From: Bradyrhizobiaceae bacterium PARB1
Lineage (GTDB): Bacteria > Pseudomonadota > Alphaproteobacteria > Rhizobiales > Xanthobacteraceae
Length of the DNA stretch: 64,000 nucleotides
Direction of reading: 5' to 3'
NCBI GenBank assembly: GCA_002256345.1
Contig: NKIY01000013.1
Coordinates: 1-64,000 of the forward strand
Shown: positions 9,103 through 18,452 of the stretch, in pieces
Layout: every line of letters begins with the position of its first letter
Position numbering within the stretch: the stretch's first letter is position 1
Notes under the pieces: generated by a model
Database searches by the model: none
Seen by the model: the letters and a program-made list of their open reading frames with translations, nothing else
Told to the model about the DNA's origin: nothing
Position numbers and translations under genes: made by a program

Positions 9103-9117
9103 TTAACGAGCCGTTAA
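9103..9117. promoter_or_regulatory. perfect inverted repeat, candidate operator
   Basis: TTAACG-AGC-CGTTAA is a perfect 6+6 inverted repeat in the 234-base gap between the LytTR regulator and the serine hydrolase. LytTR proteins bind short sites containing GTT cores, so this is a reasonable operator candidate. Binding is not shown by sequence. Confidence 0.35.
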
Positions 9118-9142
9118 TATCACGCGAGCGGTCTGAATTTTT

Positions 9143-9175
9143 CGCACGAGGTGTTGTTGCATTTCAACACGTGCG
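9143..9175. promoter_or_regulatory. inverted repeat GTGTTG/CAACAC with flanking CGCAC/GTGCG
   Basis: CGCAC (9143-9147) and GTGTTG (9151-9156) pair with CAACAC (9165-9170) and GTGCG (9171-9175), with a 3-base bulge on the left arm. There is no T-tract, so it is not a standard terminator for the regulator gene. Its place between regulator and hydrolase suits an operator or an RNA hairpin in the leader. Confidence 0.35.
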
Positions 9176-9295
9176 GATCATGCAGGTCGTTCGTCGAACC
9201 CGTGCGTCGTTTCGTCGATCCTCAATTGCGATTCATCCTGTGATCGCGTGCCTGTTGAACTCCGTGCGAAATTTTTCGCGGGCCGGAGTTCGACG

Positions 9296-10444
9296 ATGAA
9301 GACTGCCGAATCACTCGCCACCTGGTTCATGGCCGGCTTTCTTCTTCTCGCGCCGAATTCCGCATCTGCTTCCGATCTCGCCTTGCGCGATGCGGCTGCG
9401 ATGGCAGGCACTGCGATGTTTCTGAATGCCGGAGCACCCGGACTGGTTATCGCTGTGGTGCGCGGAGATGAGTCGGTCGTGGCGGGATATGGCGAGACCG
9501 CGCCCGGCAGCAAGGTCGAGCCCGACGGGCGGTCGATCGTCCGGCTCGGCTCGGTGTCGAAAGTATTTGCCACCGATCTGCTCACGGCGCTCGCTGCCGA
9601 GGAACGGCTGGATCTCAGCGATCCGCTCGCCCGGTACGCGCCGCAAGGTATGGTGCCGAAGTCCGTCGATAACCGTCCGATCACATTGCTCGATCTCGCG
9701 ACGCATTCTGCGGGCCTGCCGCGCGAGTTGGCCGATCCGGCGGTGGCCGACGGCAACAATCCCTTCGCGGCGTTCCGGCGCGACTATCACTGGAACTGGA
9801 TCACCACCCATGCGCCCGCCTATGCCCCCGCGACCACCGCACTGTATTCGAACTACGGTTACGGCCTGCTCGGCGATGCCCTGGCGAAGGCCGGCGGCAA
9901 GCCCTATGCGGACCTCCTGACCGAGAAGGTGATCGCGCCGCTGGCGCTGAAGGACACCACGCTGCGTCTGTCCGATCAGCAGAAGCCGCGGCTGATGACA
10001 GGGCTCGATCCGTTCAACAAGCCGGATCCGAATAGCGAGGCGCCGGACATCATGGCCGCCAGCGCCGGCGTCTATTCGACGGCCGATGACATGGTCCGCT
10101 GGATGCGCTGGCATCTCGATGGCGACGACCGTTCGCGCGCCGCGCTTGCATTGTCGCATGCGCTATGGCGGCCGCATGATGGATTGAAGCGCGCCGTCGG
10201 CGTCGAGGTGACGGCGTCGGTGGGCATGGGTCTTGGCTGGGTCGTGAGCCCGGCGAAGGACGGCGTGCCGCTGCTGCTCGGCAAGAGCGGCGGCATCGGT
10301 GGCTTCATGACCTATGTGGTGCTCGCGCCAAGCCGCAAGCTCGGCATCTTCGTCGCCGCCAGCCGCGTCAATTTCGACATGTTCGAAGGCCTGCGCAGCG
10401 GCGTGCGCGCGCTCGCGGCCGAACTCTCACCAGCAGGACCATGA
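9296..10444 (+). CDS. secreted serine hydrolase, class C beta-lactamase family
   Basis: Penicillin-binding-protein-like hydrolase of 382 residues, exported by a signal peptide (about 1-26, ending NSASAS). The catalytic set is complete: SVSK (Ser86-Lys89), YSN (Tyr184-Asn186) and KSG near residue 325. Related proteins are AmpC enzymes, AmpH-type D-Ala peptidases and esterases; which activity applies is unclear. The start at 9296 follows a GGAG; the longer frame from 9248 would bury the signal peptide. The stop overlaps the start of the autotransporter gene (ATGA at 10441), so the two are translationally coupled. It may act on peptidoglycan or on the autotransporter. Confidence 0.88.
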   Translation: MKTAESLATWFMAGFLLLAPNSASASDLALRDAAAMAGTAMFLNAGAPGLVIAVVRGDESVVAGYGETAPGSKVEPDGRSIVRLGSVSKVFATDLLTALAAEERLDLSDPLARYAPQGMVPKSVDNRPITLLDLATHSAGLPRELADPAVADGNNPFAAFRRDYHWNWITTHAPAYAPATTALYSNYGYGLLGDALAKAGGKPYADLLTEKVIAPLALKDTTLRLSDQQKPRLMTGLDPFNKPDPNSEAPDIMAASAGVYSTADDMVRWMRWHLDGDDRSRAALALSHALWRPHDGLKRAVGVEVTASVGMGLGWVVSPAKDGVPLLLGKSGGIGGFMTYVVLAPSRKLGIFVAASRVNFDMFEGLRSGVRALAAELSPAGP

Positions 10445-13400
10445 CGATGAGCAAAGCATCGCTGATGGATCGTCAATCCGGCCGTTCGCGGCATCTGACT
10501 GTTCTGATGTCATCGACGGCAGTGACCTTGTCGCTGCTGGTGCTGGCGGGTCCAGCATTGATGATCGCGGGGGTGACCACTTCAATGTCGGCTCAGGCCC
10601 AATCTGCCGGAATGGGCGGCAATGGCGGAGCGCATGCCACCAGCAATCCCAAGGCTGGCGGACTGGGTGGTGCGATCGATCCGAATAACGGCGGCGGCGG
10701 AGGTGGTGGCGGTGGCCGGGATGCCGACAACAACCATCCGAAAGACGCCGACATCGGCAATGGCGGCAAGGGCGGCAGCGGCGCGCATGCCAAAGGCGGA
10801 GGACGAGGCGGTCAGGGCGGCGCGCCTGGTTTTCAGGGCGCCGTGTTTTCCGGAGGCACGATTTACGGCGCCAATGGCACTGCCGGCAATCGCCCTGCCA
10901 AAAATGGCGACGACGGTACGCCGTGGTGCGCCGGAGACGGGCATGATGGCGGCAGCGGCGGCGGCGGTGGCGGTGGCGGTACCGGCGCCGTTTTCAGTGG
11001 CGCGGCGGTGCCCTCCAATCAGTTCATTGGTGGCGGCTCCGGCGCCGCTGGTGGCAACGGCGCGAATGGCGGGCAAGGTGTGCTCGCCTTCGATCTCATC
11101 CCGATCCCTGGAACGGGTGGCGGCGGTGGCGGTGGTGGTGGTGGCGGCGGTGGAGGTATCGGCCTTTACTATGCGGGCGGTACGTCGCTGGTCCTGCAGT
11201 CTGGCGCGCGGGTTGTAGGCGGCGACGGTGGCAATGGCGGTGCGGGCGGCACCGGTGGTTGGGGCGCCAACAGCGCAATCGGAACTTATTGTCCGGGCAG
11301 CGTACCACCCTGCGTCACTTACGGAGAAGATGGCGGGCAGGGCGGCGATGGTGGGAACGGTGGCAATGGCGGCAATGGCGGCTACGGAATCGTCGTTGAT
11401 TCCGGGCGACTGCTCGTGGTTAGCAGCGGCGCCGTCGTCTCGGGCGGCAAAGGTGGAGATGGCGGCGCGGCCGGTCCCGGCGGGAGCGGGCTCGATGCCG
11501 GCAAATCAGGAGTTGCCGGTATCGGTGGCAATGGCGGCGATGCCATCGCGATCCAGAATGGCAGGGTGGAGATCGCACCCGGTGCCATTGTCCAGGGCGG
11601 CGATTCCGGTCGCGGTGGTGTGTCTGCGCGCGGCGGAAGCGGTATCTTCGCCCGCAGCGCGGGCGCAACGGTCGTCATCGGCGGCAACGTCATGGGCGGG
11701 CTCAACTGGGACGGCACGCGCGCGGCCCCCGTTTTATTCACCGGCAGCGGCAACCGGCTCGAACTCCGTGCCGGGTTTAATATTTTCGGCAATGTCATAA
11801 CGTCGGCCAACACGGCAAATCCCAATGTTCTGAGGCTCGGCGGCGATGAGGACGCCAACTTCAGTCTTGAAAAGCTGGGAAGCCAGTATCAGGGGTTTAC
11901 GGCGCTCGAGAAGAATGGCGCCAGCGAATGGACGCTGTCAGGCATATCGACCGCTTTCTCCGGCGATCTTCGCATCGATAGCGGTGCACTCGCCTTCGCT
12001 GCCGGCGCGCGGCTGACCACGACCAATGGCTATGTCGGCTATGACAACGGCTCCAATGCCAGCGTCACCGTGTCCGGCGCAGGTGCATCGTGGCTCACGA
12101 GCAATCTGTTCGTCGGCTATGGTGGCAATGGGACGCTGCGGATCGCGGATGGCATGCATGTGGCCGCAACAACCGCTTCGATCGGCAACGATACGTCATA
12201 TGTCGCGCAGGGCGCCGTGACGGTCACGGGTAGTGGGTCCGTTCTCGATGCCCAGACGCTGAAGATCGGCGCGGTTTCGGTCGGAGCGTTGACGGTGAGC
12301 AATGGCGCCGTCGCAAAAGCGCGCGCAATCCAGGTTGGCGCTTCCGGTGTCAGCGGTGCCTTGAATATCGGTGCCGAGGCAGGCGCGGCAGCGCTGGCAC
12401 CGGGCTCGGTGTCCGGCACCATCTCGCTTGCGCAAAGCGGTACGCTCAACTTCAACCACACGGGCAGCGACTATCAGTTCGACAATCTGATCAGCGGCAA
12501 TGGCGCGATCAATGTGCTCGCGGGCACCACCGTCCTGTCCGGCCGCAGCGCCGGGTTCTCCGGTGACACGGTCATCCGCGATGCGACATTGCGGGTCACG
12601 GGGCAGATCGGTGGAACGACCACGGTTGATTACAATGGCACGCTGGCCGGAAATGGATCGGTGGGCAATACGACGGTTTTGAATGGCGGCACGCTGGCGC
12701 CCGACGGCACCGGCCATCTGACCGCCAATGGCGGTCTGTCGATGGTGGCCGGCAGCAATTTCGATTTCAATCTCGGGCATTTCTCCAGCGCCGCCTCCAG
12801 CACCTCGACGTCGGTCTGGGTCAATGGCGATGTCGCGCTGCACGACGTCGCGTTCAACATCAGTGCCACCGGCGAGCCGCCGGTCGGCTACTATCGCATG
12901 ATCAACTATTCCGGAAATTCATCGATTTCCGGTCTGAGCATCGGCCAGCAGCCGCCGATCTCCGGGCTTTTTCCGGTCACCTATGCGATCGACAGTTCAC
13001 GCGCGCATGTCATCGATCTCGTGGCCATGCCGAACGGGACCGACATCCTGCAGCGATGGGACGATGCGTCGAGCGGCACGGCTGGCGGCAGCGGAACGTG
13101 GAACGCGACCAACAACAACTGGTTCGATCTCGGCGGCGTCGCCAATACGCAATGGGGATCGATCTACGGCGTGTTCAGCGGGCCGGGCGGGACGGTCATG
13201 GTCGAGGGCGGGACGCAGAAGTTTTACGGTCTGCAATTCGTCAGCGGTGTCTACGACATTGCGCAAGGAACCGGTGACTTGCGTCCGACGTCGCTCGCGG
13301 GCACCGACGGCATTGGCGAAGTGCGCGTTCTTTCAGGTGAGAGCGCGACGATCTCGGCGGTGATCCTCGGCGCCGGCGGCATCAACAAGAGCGGCGGTGG

Positions 13401-16400
13401 CACGCTCGTGCTCTCCGGGACGAACTCCTATACGGGCGGCACGACGATCAGCGGCGGCACGTTGCAGATTGCGCAGGATAACAATCTTGGCGATGCAGCG
13501 GGGGGGCTGACCTTCGACAACGGTGCCCTGCACACGACAGCCAGCTTCAATTCGGGGCGTAACGTGTCGCTGCTCGGGATTGGCGAAGTCAACACCGATG
13601 CGGCGACGACGCTCCTGTTGACCGGTACGGTGTCCGGCGCAGGCAGCCTGATCAAGAGCGGGGCCGGTGAACTGGTTCTGACCAGCGTGAATAGCTGGAC
13701 CGGCGGCTTGATGCTTGAGGCGGGTACGCTGAAGCTCGGCAATTTCGGCGCGCTGCCCAATGGCAGCGATGTCATCGTCTATGGCGGCAAGCTCGATCTC
13801 AACGGCTATGACAGCACAACGAATTCGCTGATAGGTTTTGGCGGCGAGATCGCACTTTCCGGTGCCCGGCTGACGCTCAACCAGGCTGCCGACACGGTGA
13901 TCGCCAGCACGATCACGGGCATCGGAGGTAGCCTCGTGAAGACCGGTGGCGGCACGCTGCTGCTGTCCGGCACCAACACCTATACGGGCGGGACGACCGT
14001 CTCGGGCGGCACTCTGGCCATATTGGCCGATGCCAATCTCGGCACCGGCGGGCTCGCTCTGGCGGGTGGCAAGCTTCTGACGCTGGCTGACATCACATCG
14101 ACACGCAACATCGCGCTGACGAGCAACTCGACAATCGAGACGCTGTTCGGGACGACCTACACCACGACGGGCAGCGTTTCGGGCATCGGCGCGCTGACGA
14201 AGGATGGCTGGGGCACGCTGGTTCTGGCCGGCAACAACAGCTATGGCGGCGGCACGACGATTGCGGCCGGCACGCTGCAGATCGGCAATGGCGGCACGAC
14301 GGGAAATCTGAGCGGAGATGTGAGCAACAATGGCATCCTCGCATTCAATCGTTCGTCTGCTTTGAGCTATGGTGGCGTCATATCGGGCACTGGCGCGCTC
14401 GTGCAGATGGGATCGTCGATCACCGCTCTGACTGGTGAAAACACCTATAGCGGCGGTACGCTGATTTCTTCGGGCACCTTGCAGATCGGAAACGGCGGAG
14501 CTTCCGGATCGATCACCGGCGATGTCGTCAACAATGGCGGGCTGTCGGTGATGCGCTCCGACACCTACACATTCGGCGGCACGATTTCGGGCAACGGCCT
14601 GTTCAGGCAGGTGGGCACCGGCACCACTATCTTGACGGCCGACAACACCTATAGCGGTGGCACGACCATCACGCAGGGCGTCCTGCAAATTGGCAATGGC
14701 GGGCTGACGGGCTCCATCGTCGGCGATGTCGTCAACAACGGTTTGCTCGTCGCGAAGCGCGACGGGCTGCTGACATTGACAGGTGCCATTTCCGGTACGG
14801 GGTCGTTCACGCAGGACGGGCCAGGCCTGACGCGGCTCGACGGTCTGAGCAGCTATACCGGCGCCACCGACGTCAAGGCCGGCACGCTCAGCGTCAATGG
14901 CTCGATCGCGTCGTCGTCGCTGGTCAGCGTCGAACGCGGTGCGACGCTGGGCGGCAATGGCACCGTCGGCACGACGCAGATCGCCAATGGCGGCATGCTG
15001 TCGCCGGGCAATTCCGTCGGATTGCTCACGGTTCAAGGCAATCTCACTTTCGCATCGGCTGCGAGCTATCTGGTGGAAGTGTCGGGCGCGACGGCGGATC
15101 GCACCAATGTCACGGGCACCGCGACGCCGGGCAATGCGACGGTGCGTGTCAGCTTCGATCCCGCCGCCTATGTGCGTGAGCGCTATACGATCCTGAACGC
15201 GGCCGGTGGTGTTGCCGGCACGTTCCGCGGCGGCGTCTACAGCGACGAGCCTCCGTCATTCGTCTCGACACTCAGCTACGATGCCAACAACGTCTATCTC
15301 AATGTCGATCTGAAACTGACTGGCCTCAACATCAACCAGAACAATATCGCCACGTCGCTGAACAGTTATTTCGGCACCCATGGCGGCATTCCGTATGTGC
15401 TTGGCGCCATGGTGCCGGAGGACCTGACGCAGGCATCGGGCGAACTCTCGACCAGCGTGCAGCAGAACACCGTGCAGGCGATGACGCAGTTCATGGGCGT
15501 CATGACCGATCCATTTGCTGCCAATCGCGGTCTGGCGACGCCGGAGGTGCAGCCGAATGCTTTCGCTGCCACTGGCGCGTCGGCGTCGTGGCGCGACGCC
15601 TATGGCGCGATCAACAAGGCCTTACCTGCCGCTCCGAGCTTCGAGTCGCGCTGGAACGTCTGGGCTGCCGGCTTCGGCGGCGGGCAGACGACCGATGGCA
15701 ATGCTGCGGTCGGCTCGCACAGCAGCAACAGCCGGATCGGCGGTGTCGCCGTCGGGGCCGATACGTGGCTGTCGTCGCAGACGCTGGCGGGCTTCGCCAT
15801 GGCCGGCGGCGGCACCAGTTTCGGCCTCTCCGACAATCTCGGCGCCGGCCGTTCGGACCTGTTCCAGATCGGCGGCTTCGTTCGCCATCACGAAGGCGCG
15901 GCCTATCTCACCGCAGCGCTTGCCTATGGCTGGCAGAACGTCACCACGGACCGGCTGGTGACCATCGTCGATGCCGACCGGCTGCGCGCGAATTTCACCG
16001 CGCATGCCTTCTCGGCGCGCGTCGAGGCAGGCCATCGCAGCGTGCTGCCAAATTCAATACCTTGGCTCGGCGGCATCGGCATGACGCCCTATGCGGCCGG
16101 GCAGGTCATCAATATCGACTTGCCCGCTTATGCGGAAACGCTCGTCTCCGGCGCCGATAATTTTGCGCTGAACTATACCGGACGGAATGTCACGGCCACC
16201 CGGAGCGAACTCGGCCTGCGTGCCGACAGGTCTTTTGCCTTCGATCAGGCCTTGCTCACGCTCCGCGGCCGTGCCGCCTGGGCGCATGACTTCAACCGTG
16301 ACCGCATCGCACAGGCTTCGTTCCAGGCGCTGCCCGGTGCGAGCTTCATCGTCAATGGCGCCGCGATGGCGCCGGACGCCGCGCTGACCAGTGCGAGTGC

Positions 16401-16509
16401 GGAGGTGTTGCTGGCGAGCGGCTTGTCCTTCGCCGCGACCTATGAAGGCGAGTTCTCGAACGTCACGCGCAGTCATGCGGGCAAGGGGGTCGTGCGTTTC
16501 ACCTGGTAG
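10441..16509 (+). CDS. giant autotransporter with glycine-rich and PATR passenger
   Basis: A 2022-residue type V secreted surface protein. Visible parts are an extended signal region (1-55, hydrophobic at 23-45), a very glycine-rich segment (about 55-415, runs of up to 12 Gly and many GGNGG units), a beta-helical passenger, about seven autotransporter-associated repeats with the pattern SGTNTYTGGTTxSGGTLxIG (about 980-1490), and a C-terminal beta barrel (about 1737-2022; WNVWAAGFGGG to a final FTW). It probably displays an adhesin or biofilm protein on the cell surface. ATG at 10447 is an alternative start. It is coupled to the serine hydrolase upstream and no terminator is evident after it. 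No protease active site was noticed in the passenger. Confidence 0.9.
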   Translation: MTMSKASLMDRQSGRSRHLTVLMSSTAVTLSLLVLAGPALMIAGVTTSMSAQAQSAGMGGNGGAHATSNPKAGGLGGAIDPNNGGGGGGGGGRDADNNHPKDADIGNGGKGGSGAHAKGGGRGGQGGAPGFQGAVFSGGTIYGANGTAGNRPAKNGDDGTPWCAGDGHDGGSGGGGGGGGTGAVFSGAAVPSNQFIGGGSGAAGGNGANGGQGVLAFDLIPIPGTGGGGGGGGGGGGGGIGLYYAGGTSLVLQSGARVVGGDGGNGGAGGTGGWGANSAIGTYCPGSVPPCVTYGEDGGQGGDGGNGGNGGNGGYGIVVDSGRLLVVSSGAVVSGGKGGDGGAAGPGGSGLDAGKSGVAGIGGNGGDAIAIQNGRVEIAPGAIVQGGDSGRGGVSARGGSGIFARSAGATVVIGGNVMGGLNWDGTRAAPVLFTGSGNRLELRAGFNIFGNVITSANTANPNVLRLGGDEDANFSLEKLGSQYQGFTALEKNGASEWTLSGISTAFSGDLRIDSGALAFAAGARLTTTNGYVGYDNGSNASVTVSGAGASWLTSNLFVGYGGNGTLRIADGMHVAATTASIGNDTSYVAQGAVTVTGSGSVLDAQTLKIGAVSVGALTVSNGAVAKARAIQVGASGVSGALNIGAEAGAAALAPGSVSGTISLAQSGTLNFNHTGSDYQFDNLISGNGAINVLAGTTVLSGRSAGFSGDTVIRDATLRVTGQIGGTTTVDYNGTLAGNGSVGNTTVLNGGTLAPDGTGHLTANGGLSMVAGSNFDFNLGHFSSAASSTSTSVWVNGDVALHDVAFNISATGEPPVGYYRMINYSGNSSISGLSIGQQPPISGLFPVTYAIDSSRAHVIDLVAMPNGTDILQRWDDASSGTAGGSGTWNATNNNWFDLGGVANTQWGSIYGVFSGPGGTVMVEGGTQKFYGLQFVSGVYDIAQGTGDLRPTSLAGTDGIGEVRVLSGESATISAVILGAGGINKSGGGTLVLSGTNSYTGGTTISGGTLQIAQDNNLGDAAGGLTFDNGALHTTASFNSGRNVSLLGIGEVNTDAATTLLLTGTVSGAGSLIKSGAGELVLTSVNSWTGGLMLEAGTLKLGNFGALPNGSDVIVYGGKLDLNGYDSTTNSLIGFGGEIALSGARLTLNQAADTVIASTITGIGGSLVKTGGGTLLLSGTNTYTGGTTVSGGTLAILADANLGTGGLALAGGKLLTLADITSTRNIALTSNSTIETLFGTTYTTTGSVSGIGALTKDGWGTLVLAGNNSYGGGTTIAAGTLQIGNGGTTGNLSGDVSNNGILAFNRSSALSYGGVISGTGALVQMGSSITALTGENTYSGGTLISSGTLQIGNGGASGSITGDVVNNGGLSVMRSDTYTFGGTISGNGLFRQVGTGTTILTADNTYSGGTTITQGVLQIGNGGLTGSIVGDVVNNGLLVAKRDGLLTLTGAISGTGSFTQDGPGLTRLDGLSSYTGATDVKAGTLSVNGSIASSSLVSVERGATLGGNGTVGTTQIANGGMLSPGNSVGLLTVQGNLTFASAASYLVEVSGATADRTNVTGTATPGNATVRVSFDPAAYVRERYTILNAAGGVAGTFRGGVYSDEPPSFVSTLSYDANNVYLNVDLKLTGLNINQNNIATSLNSYFGTHGGIPYVLGAMVPEDLTQASGELSTSVQQNTVQAMTQFMGVMTDPFAANRGLATPEVQPNAFAATGASASWRDAYGAINKALPAAPSFESRWNVWAAGFGGGQTTDGNAAVGSHSSNSRIGGVAVGADTWLSSQTLAGFAMAGGGTSFGLSDNLGAGRSDLFQIGGFVRHHEGAAYLTAALAYGWQNVTTDRLVTIVDADRLRANFTAHAFSARVEAGHRSVLPNSIPWLGGIGMTPYAAGQVINIDLPAYAETLVSGADNFALNYTGRNVTATRSELGLRADRSFAFDQALLTLRGRAAWAHDFNRDRIAQASFQALPGASFIVNGAAMAPDAALTSASAEVLLASGLSFAATYEGEFSNVTRSHAGKGVVRFTW

Positions 16510-16603
16510 TGCGCGCGCATCGCAGGCATGGGCGCAGGCGGCTTGACCCGGCGGCGCTCGGGGGTCAGGTTCCGCGCCATCGCACGCGGACCCTACCTGC
16601 CCA

Positions 16604-17503
16604 ATGTTCACCGTCGCCTCGCTCTGGATCCCTTTCACCATCATTGCCTCGCTCGGGCAGGTGGCGCGCAATGCCATGCAGCGTTCCCTCACCGGCCCGC
16701 TCGGCACCTGGGGCGCGACCAATATCCGCTTCCTGTTCGGCTTTCCCTTCTCACTTGTGTTCTTCGCCGTCGTTATCGTGGCGACCGGGGACCGGGTGTC
16801 ATGGCCAACCATGGAGTTCTGGCCGTGGCTGCTGCTCGGCGCGCTCAGCCAGATCTTCGCCACCGGGCTCATGCTGGCGGCGATGAACGAACGATCCTTC
16901 GTGGTTACGACGGCCTATCTCAAGACCGAGGCGATCCAGACCGCGATCTTTGGCTTTGTGTTTCTCGGCGATCACCTGACGGCGCTGCGGGTAGTGGCGA
17001 TCCTGATTGCGACCGCCGGCGTGGTCGTCACCGCACTGCGGCCGGGGGCGGCGCGCGAACTCGGCAGCGTCAGGCCGACTGCTCTCGGCCTCGTCGCTGC
17101 CGCCGGCTTCGCGCTCTCCGCGGTTGGCTTTCGCGGCGCCATCATCGCGGTGCCGGATGTGAGCTTCGTAACGGCGGCATCCTATGCGCTGGCCTGGTCG
17201 CTGTTCGTGCAGACGGCGATCCTCACCGTCTATCTGCTGCTGCGCGAGCCCATCATCCTGCGCAACATTCTCGGCCTGTGGCGTCCGTCGATGCTGGCCG
17301 GCTTTGCCGGTGCTGCGGCCTCCCAGTTCTGGTTCCTGGCCTTTGCCCTCACGGCCGCCGCCAATGTGCGCACGCTGGCGCTGGTCGAGGTGCTATTCGC
17401 GCAGGCCGTGGCCTATTACTCGTTCAAGCAGCCGCTCTCCATGCGCGAAGTGTCGGGTGTGGTGCTGATCGTGGCCGGCGTAGCGCTGCTCGTCGCGGCA
17501 TGA
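16604..17503 (+). CDS. EamA-family (DMT) transporter
   Basis: Inner-membrane carrier of 299 residues with about ten membrane helices arranged as two five-helix halves, the layout of drug/metabolite transporters of the EamA family. The ends of each half show the usual pattern (FGFVFLGDHLTALRVVAILIATAGVVV and the matching C-terminal GVVLIVAGVALLV). The substrate is not recognisable. It lies 94 bases after the autotransporter and is probably a separate unit. Confidence 0.85.
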   Translation: MFTVASLWIPFTIIASLGQVARNAMQRSLTGPLGTWGATNIRFLFGFPFSLVFFAVVIVATGDRVSWPTMEFWPWLLLGALSQIFATGLMLAAMNERSFVVTTAYLKTEAIQTAIFGFVFLGDHLTALRVVAILIATAGVVVTALRPGAARELGSVRPTALGLVAAAGFALSAVGFRGAIIAVPDVSFVTAASYALAWSLFVQTAILTVYLLLREPIILRNILGLWRPSMLAGFAGAAASQFWFLAFALTAAANVRTLALVEVLFAQAVAYYSFKQPLSMREVSGVVLIVAGVALLVAA

Positions 17504-17576
17504 ACGCGCATGATGTCTCTTTCGCTGGCTGAAGCGCTGGGATAGGACTGGTCTTGTTCCTTCCGAGGCGAGATCG

Positions 17577-18323
17577 ATGCGCTTTCTGCCCTTGCTGCTG
17601 TTGTTGCTGACCGGTCCTGCTCTCGCCACGGAGGCCATTGTCAGAGATGGCGACACCATCCAGATCGGTAGCGTCACCTATGAGCTCGCCGGCGTGGATG
17701 CACCGGAGCTTGATCAGCCCTGTGTCGATGAGCACGCCGACAACTGGGCCTGCGGTATCGAGGCACGAGACCGGCTGGCGAAGCTGATCGGCCAGCGCGA
17801 GGTGCGCTGCGAAGATCTTGGCGCGGACAAGATCTACAAGGACCACCGCACTGGTTTGTGCAGCATCTCCGGCGAAACGATCACTCTCAATCGATCCGTG
17901 ATCCAATCGGGTTACGGGATTGGCATCGACGCGCCGGCCAAGGCAAGTTTCAAGGTGGATGAGGCGGCAGCGAAGGACAAACGGCAGGGCTTGTGGCGCG
18001 GCTGCTTCGCGGCGCCGGAAGATTTCCGCAACAAGAAGACGGATGGCAACATGCTCGGTGCCTCCTGTCCGCCTGCCAACGAAAAGGCCTTGCGCGCCGC
18101 ACTGTTCCCGGCCGATCTGCCGATGCCGCCTGGCTGCAATATCCGCGCGAAGCAGGTCCGCCGCGCCAAGCTTACCGGCAATGTCGGTGTCTACCTGATC
18201 CCGCAATGCCAGAACTACGCCACGCAGCCGAAGCCGGACCGCTGGTTCTGCAGCGAGGAAGACGCCCGCGCTGCCGGATACCGCAAGGCGCTCAATTGCC
18301 AGGCATCCAGCAGCCGCAAATGA
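17577..18323 (+). CDS. secreted thermonuclease-like (SNase) protein
   Basis: A 248-residue exported protein with a signal peptide (about 1-17, ending LALA). The first half has the staphylococcal-nuclease fold signature: RDGDTIQIG, YELAGVDAPELDQPC and a later DHRTGLC. It probably degrades nucleic acid in the periplasm or outside, although the full catalytic Arg/Glu/Arg set was not confirmed. The C-terminal half (about 150-248) is Cys-containing and not recognised; similar two-part proteins are common in Bradyrhizobium. Several Cys residues suggest disulfides. Confidence 0.8.
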   Translation: MRFLPLLLLLLTGPALATEAIVRDGDTIQIGSVTYELAGVDAPELDQPCVDEHADNWACGIEARDRLAKLIGQREVRCEDLGADKIYKDHRTGLCSISGETITLNRSVIQSGYGIGIDAPAKASFKVDEAAAKDKRQGLWRGCFAAPEDFRNKKTDGNMLGASCPPANEKALRAALFPADLPMPPGCNIRAKQVRRAKLTGNVGVYLIPQCQNYATQPKPDRWFCSEEDARAAGYRKALNCQASSSRK

Positions 18324-18452
18324 GCCTTCCGCTGGCGGTGCTGGACCTTCGGGGCCGAACGACGTAGCACAACGGAAAGCTGGTTCGATGGTGGCCCAAA
18401 TTACTTTGGCCCACGCGTCTAATTCCAGCATGCGAAATCCGGAGTGAAGCGC

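Noticed and set aside
13400-14920. Regular repeats that could suggest a CRISPR array
   Set aside because: The repeats are in frame, of varied length, and translate to autotransporter repeat units; there are no fixed repeats with unique spacers and no cas genes.
13333-15036. A 567-codon minus-strand frame within the autotransporter gene
   Set aside because: Repetitive, Arg/Gln-rich translation without a domain; an effect of the repeated GC-rich coding sequence on the other strand.
18375-18405. Inverted repeat GTGGCCCAAA...TTTGGCCCAC as terminator of the nuclease gene
   Set aside because: One mismatch, no T-tract, and more than 50 bases from the stop; too weak to list as a terminator.
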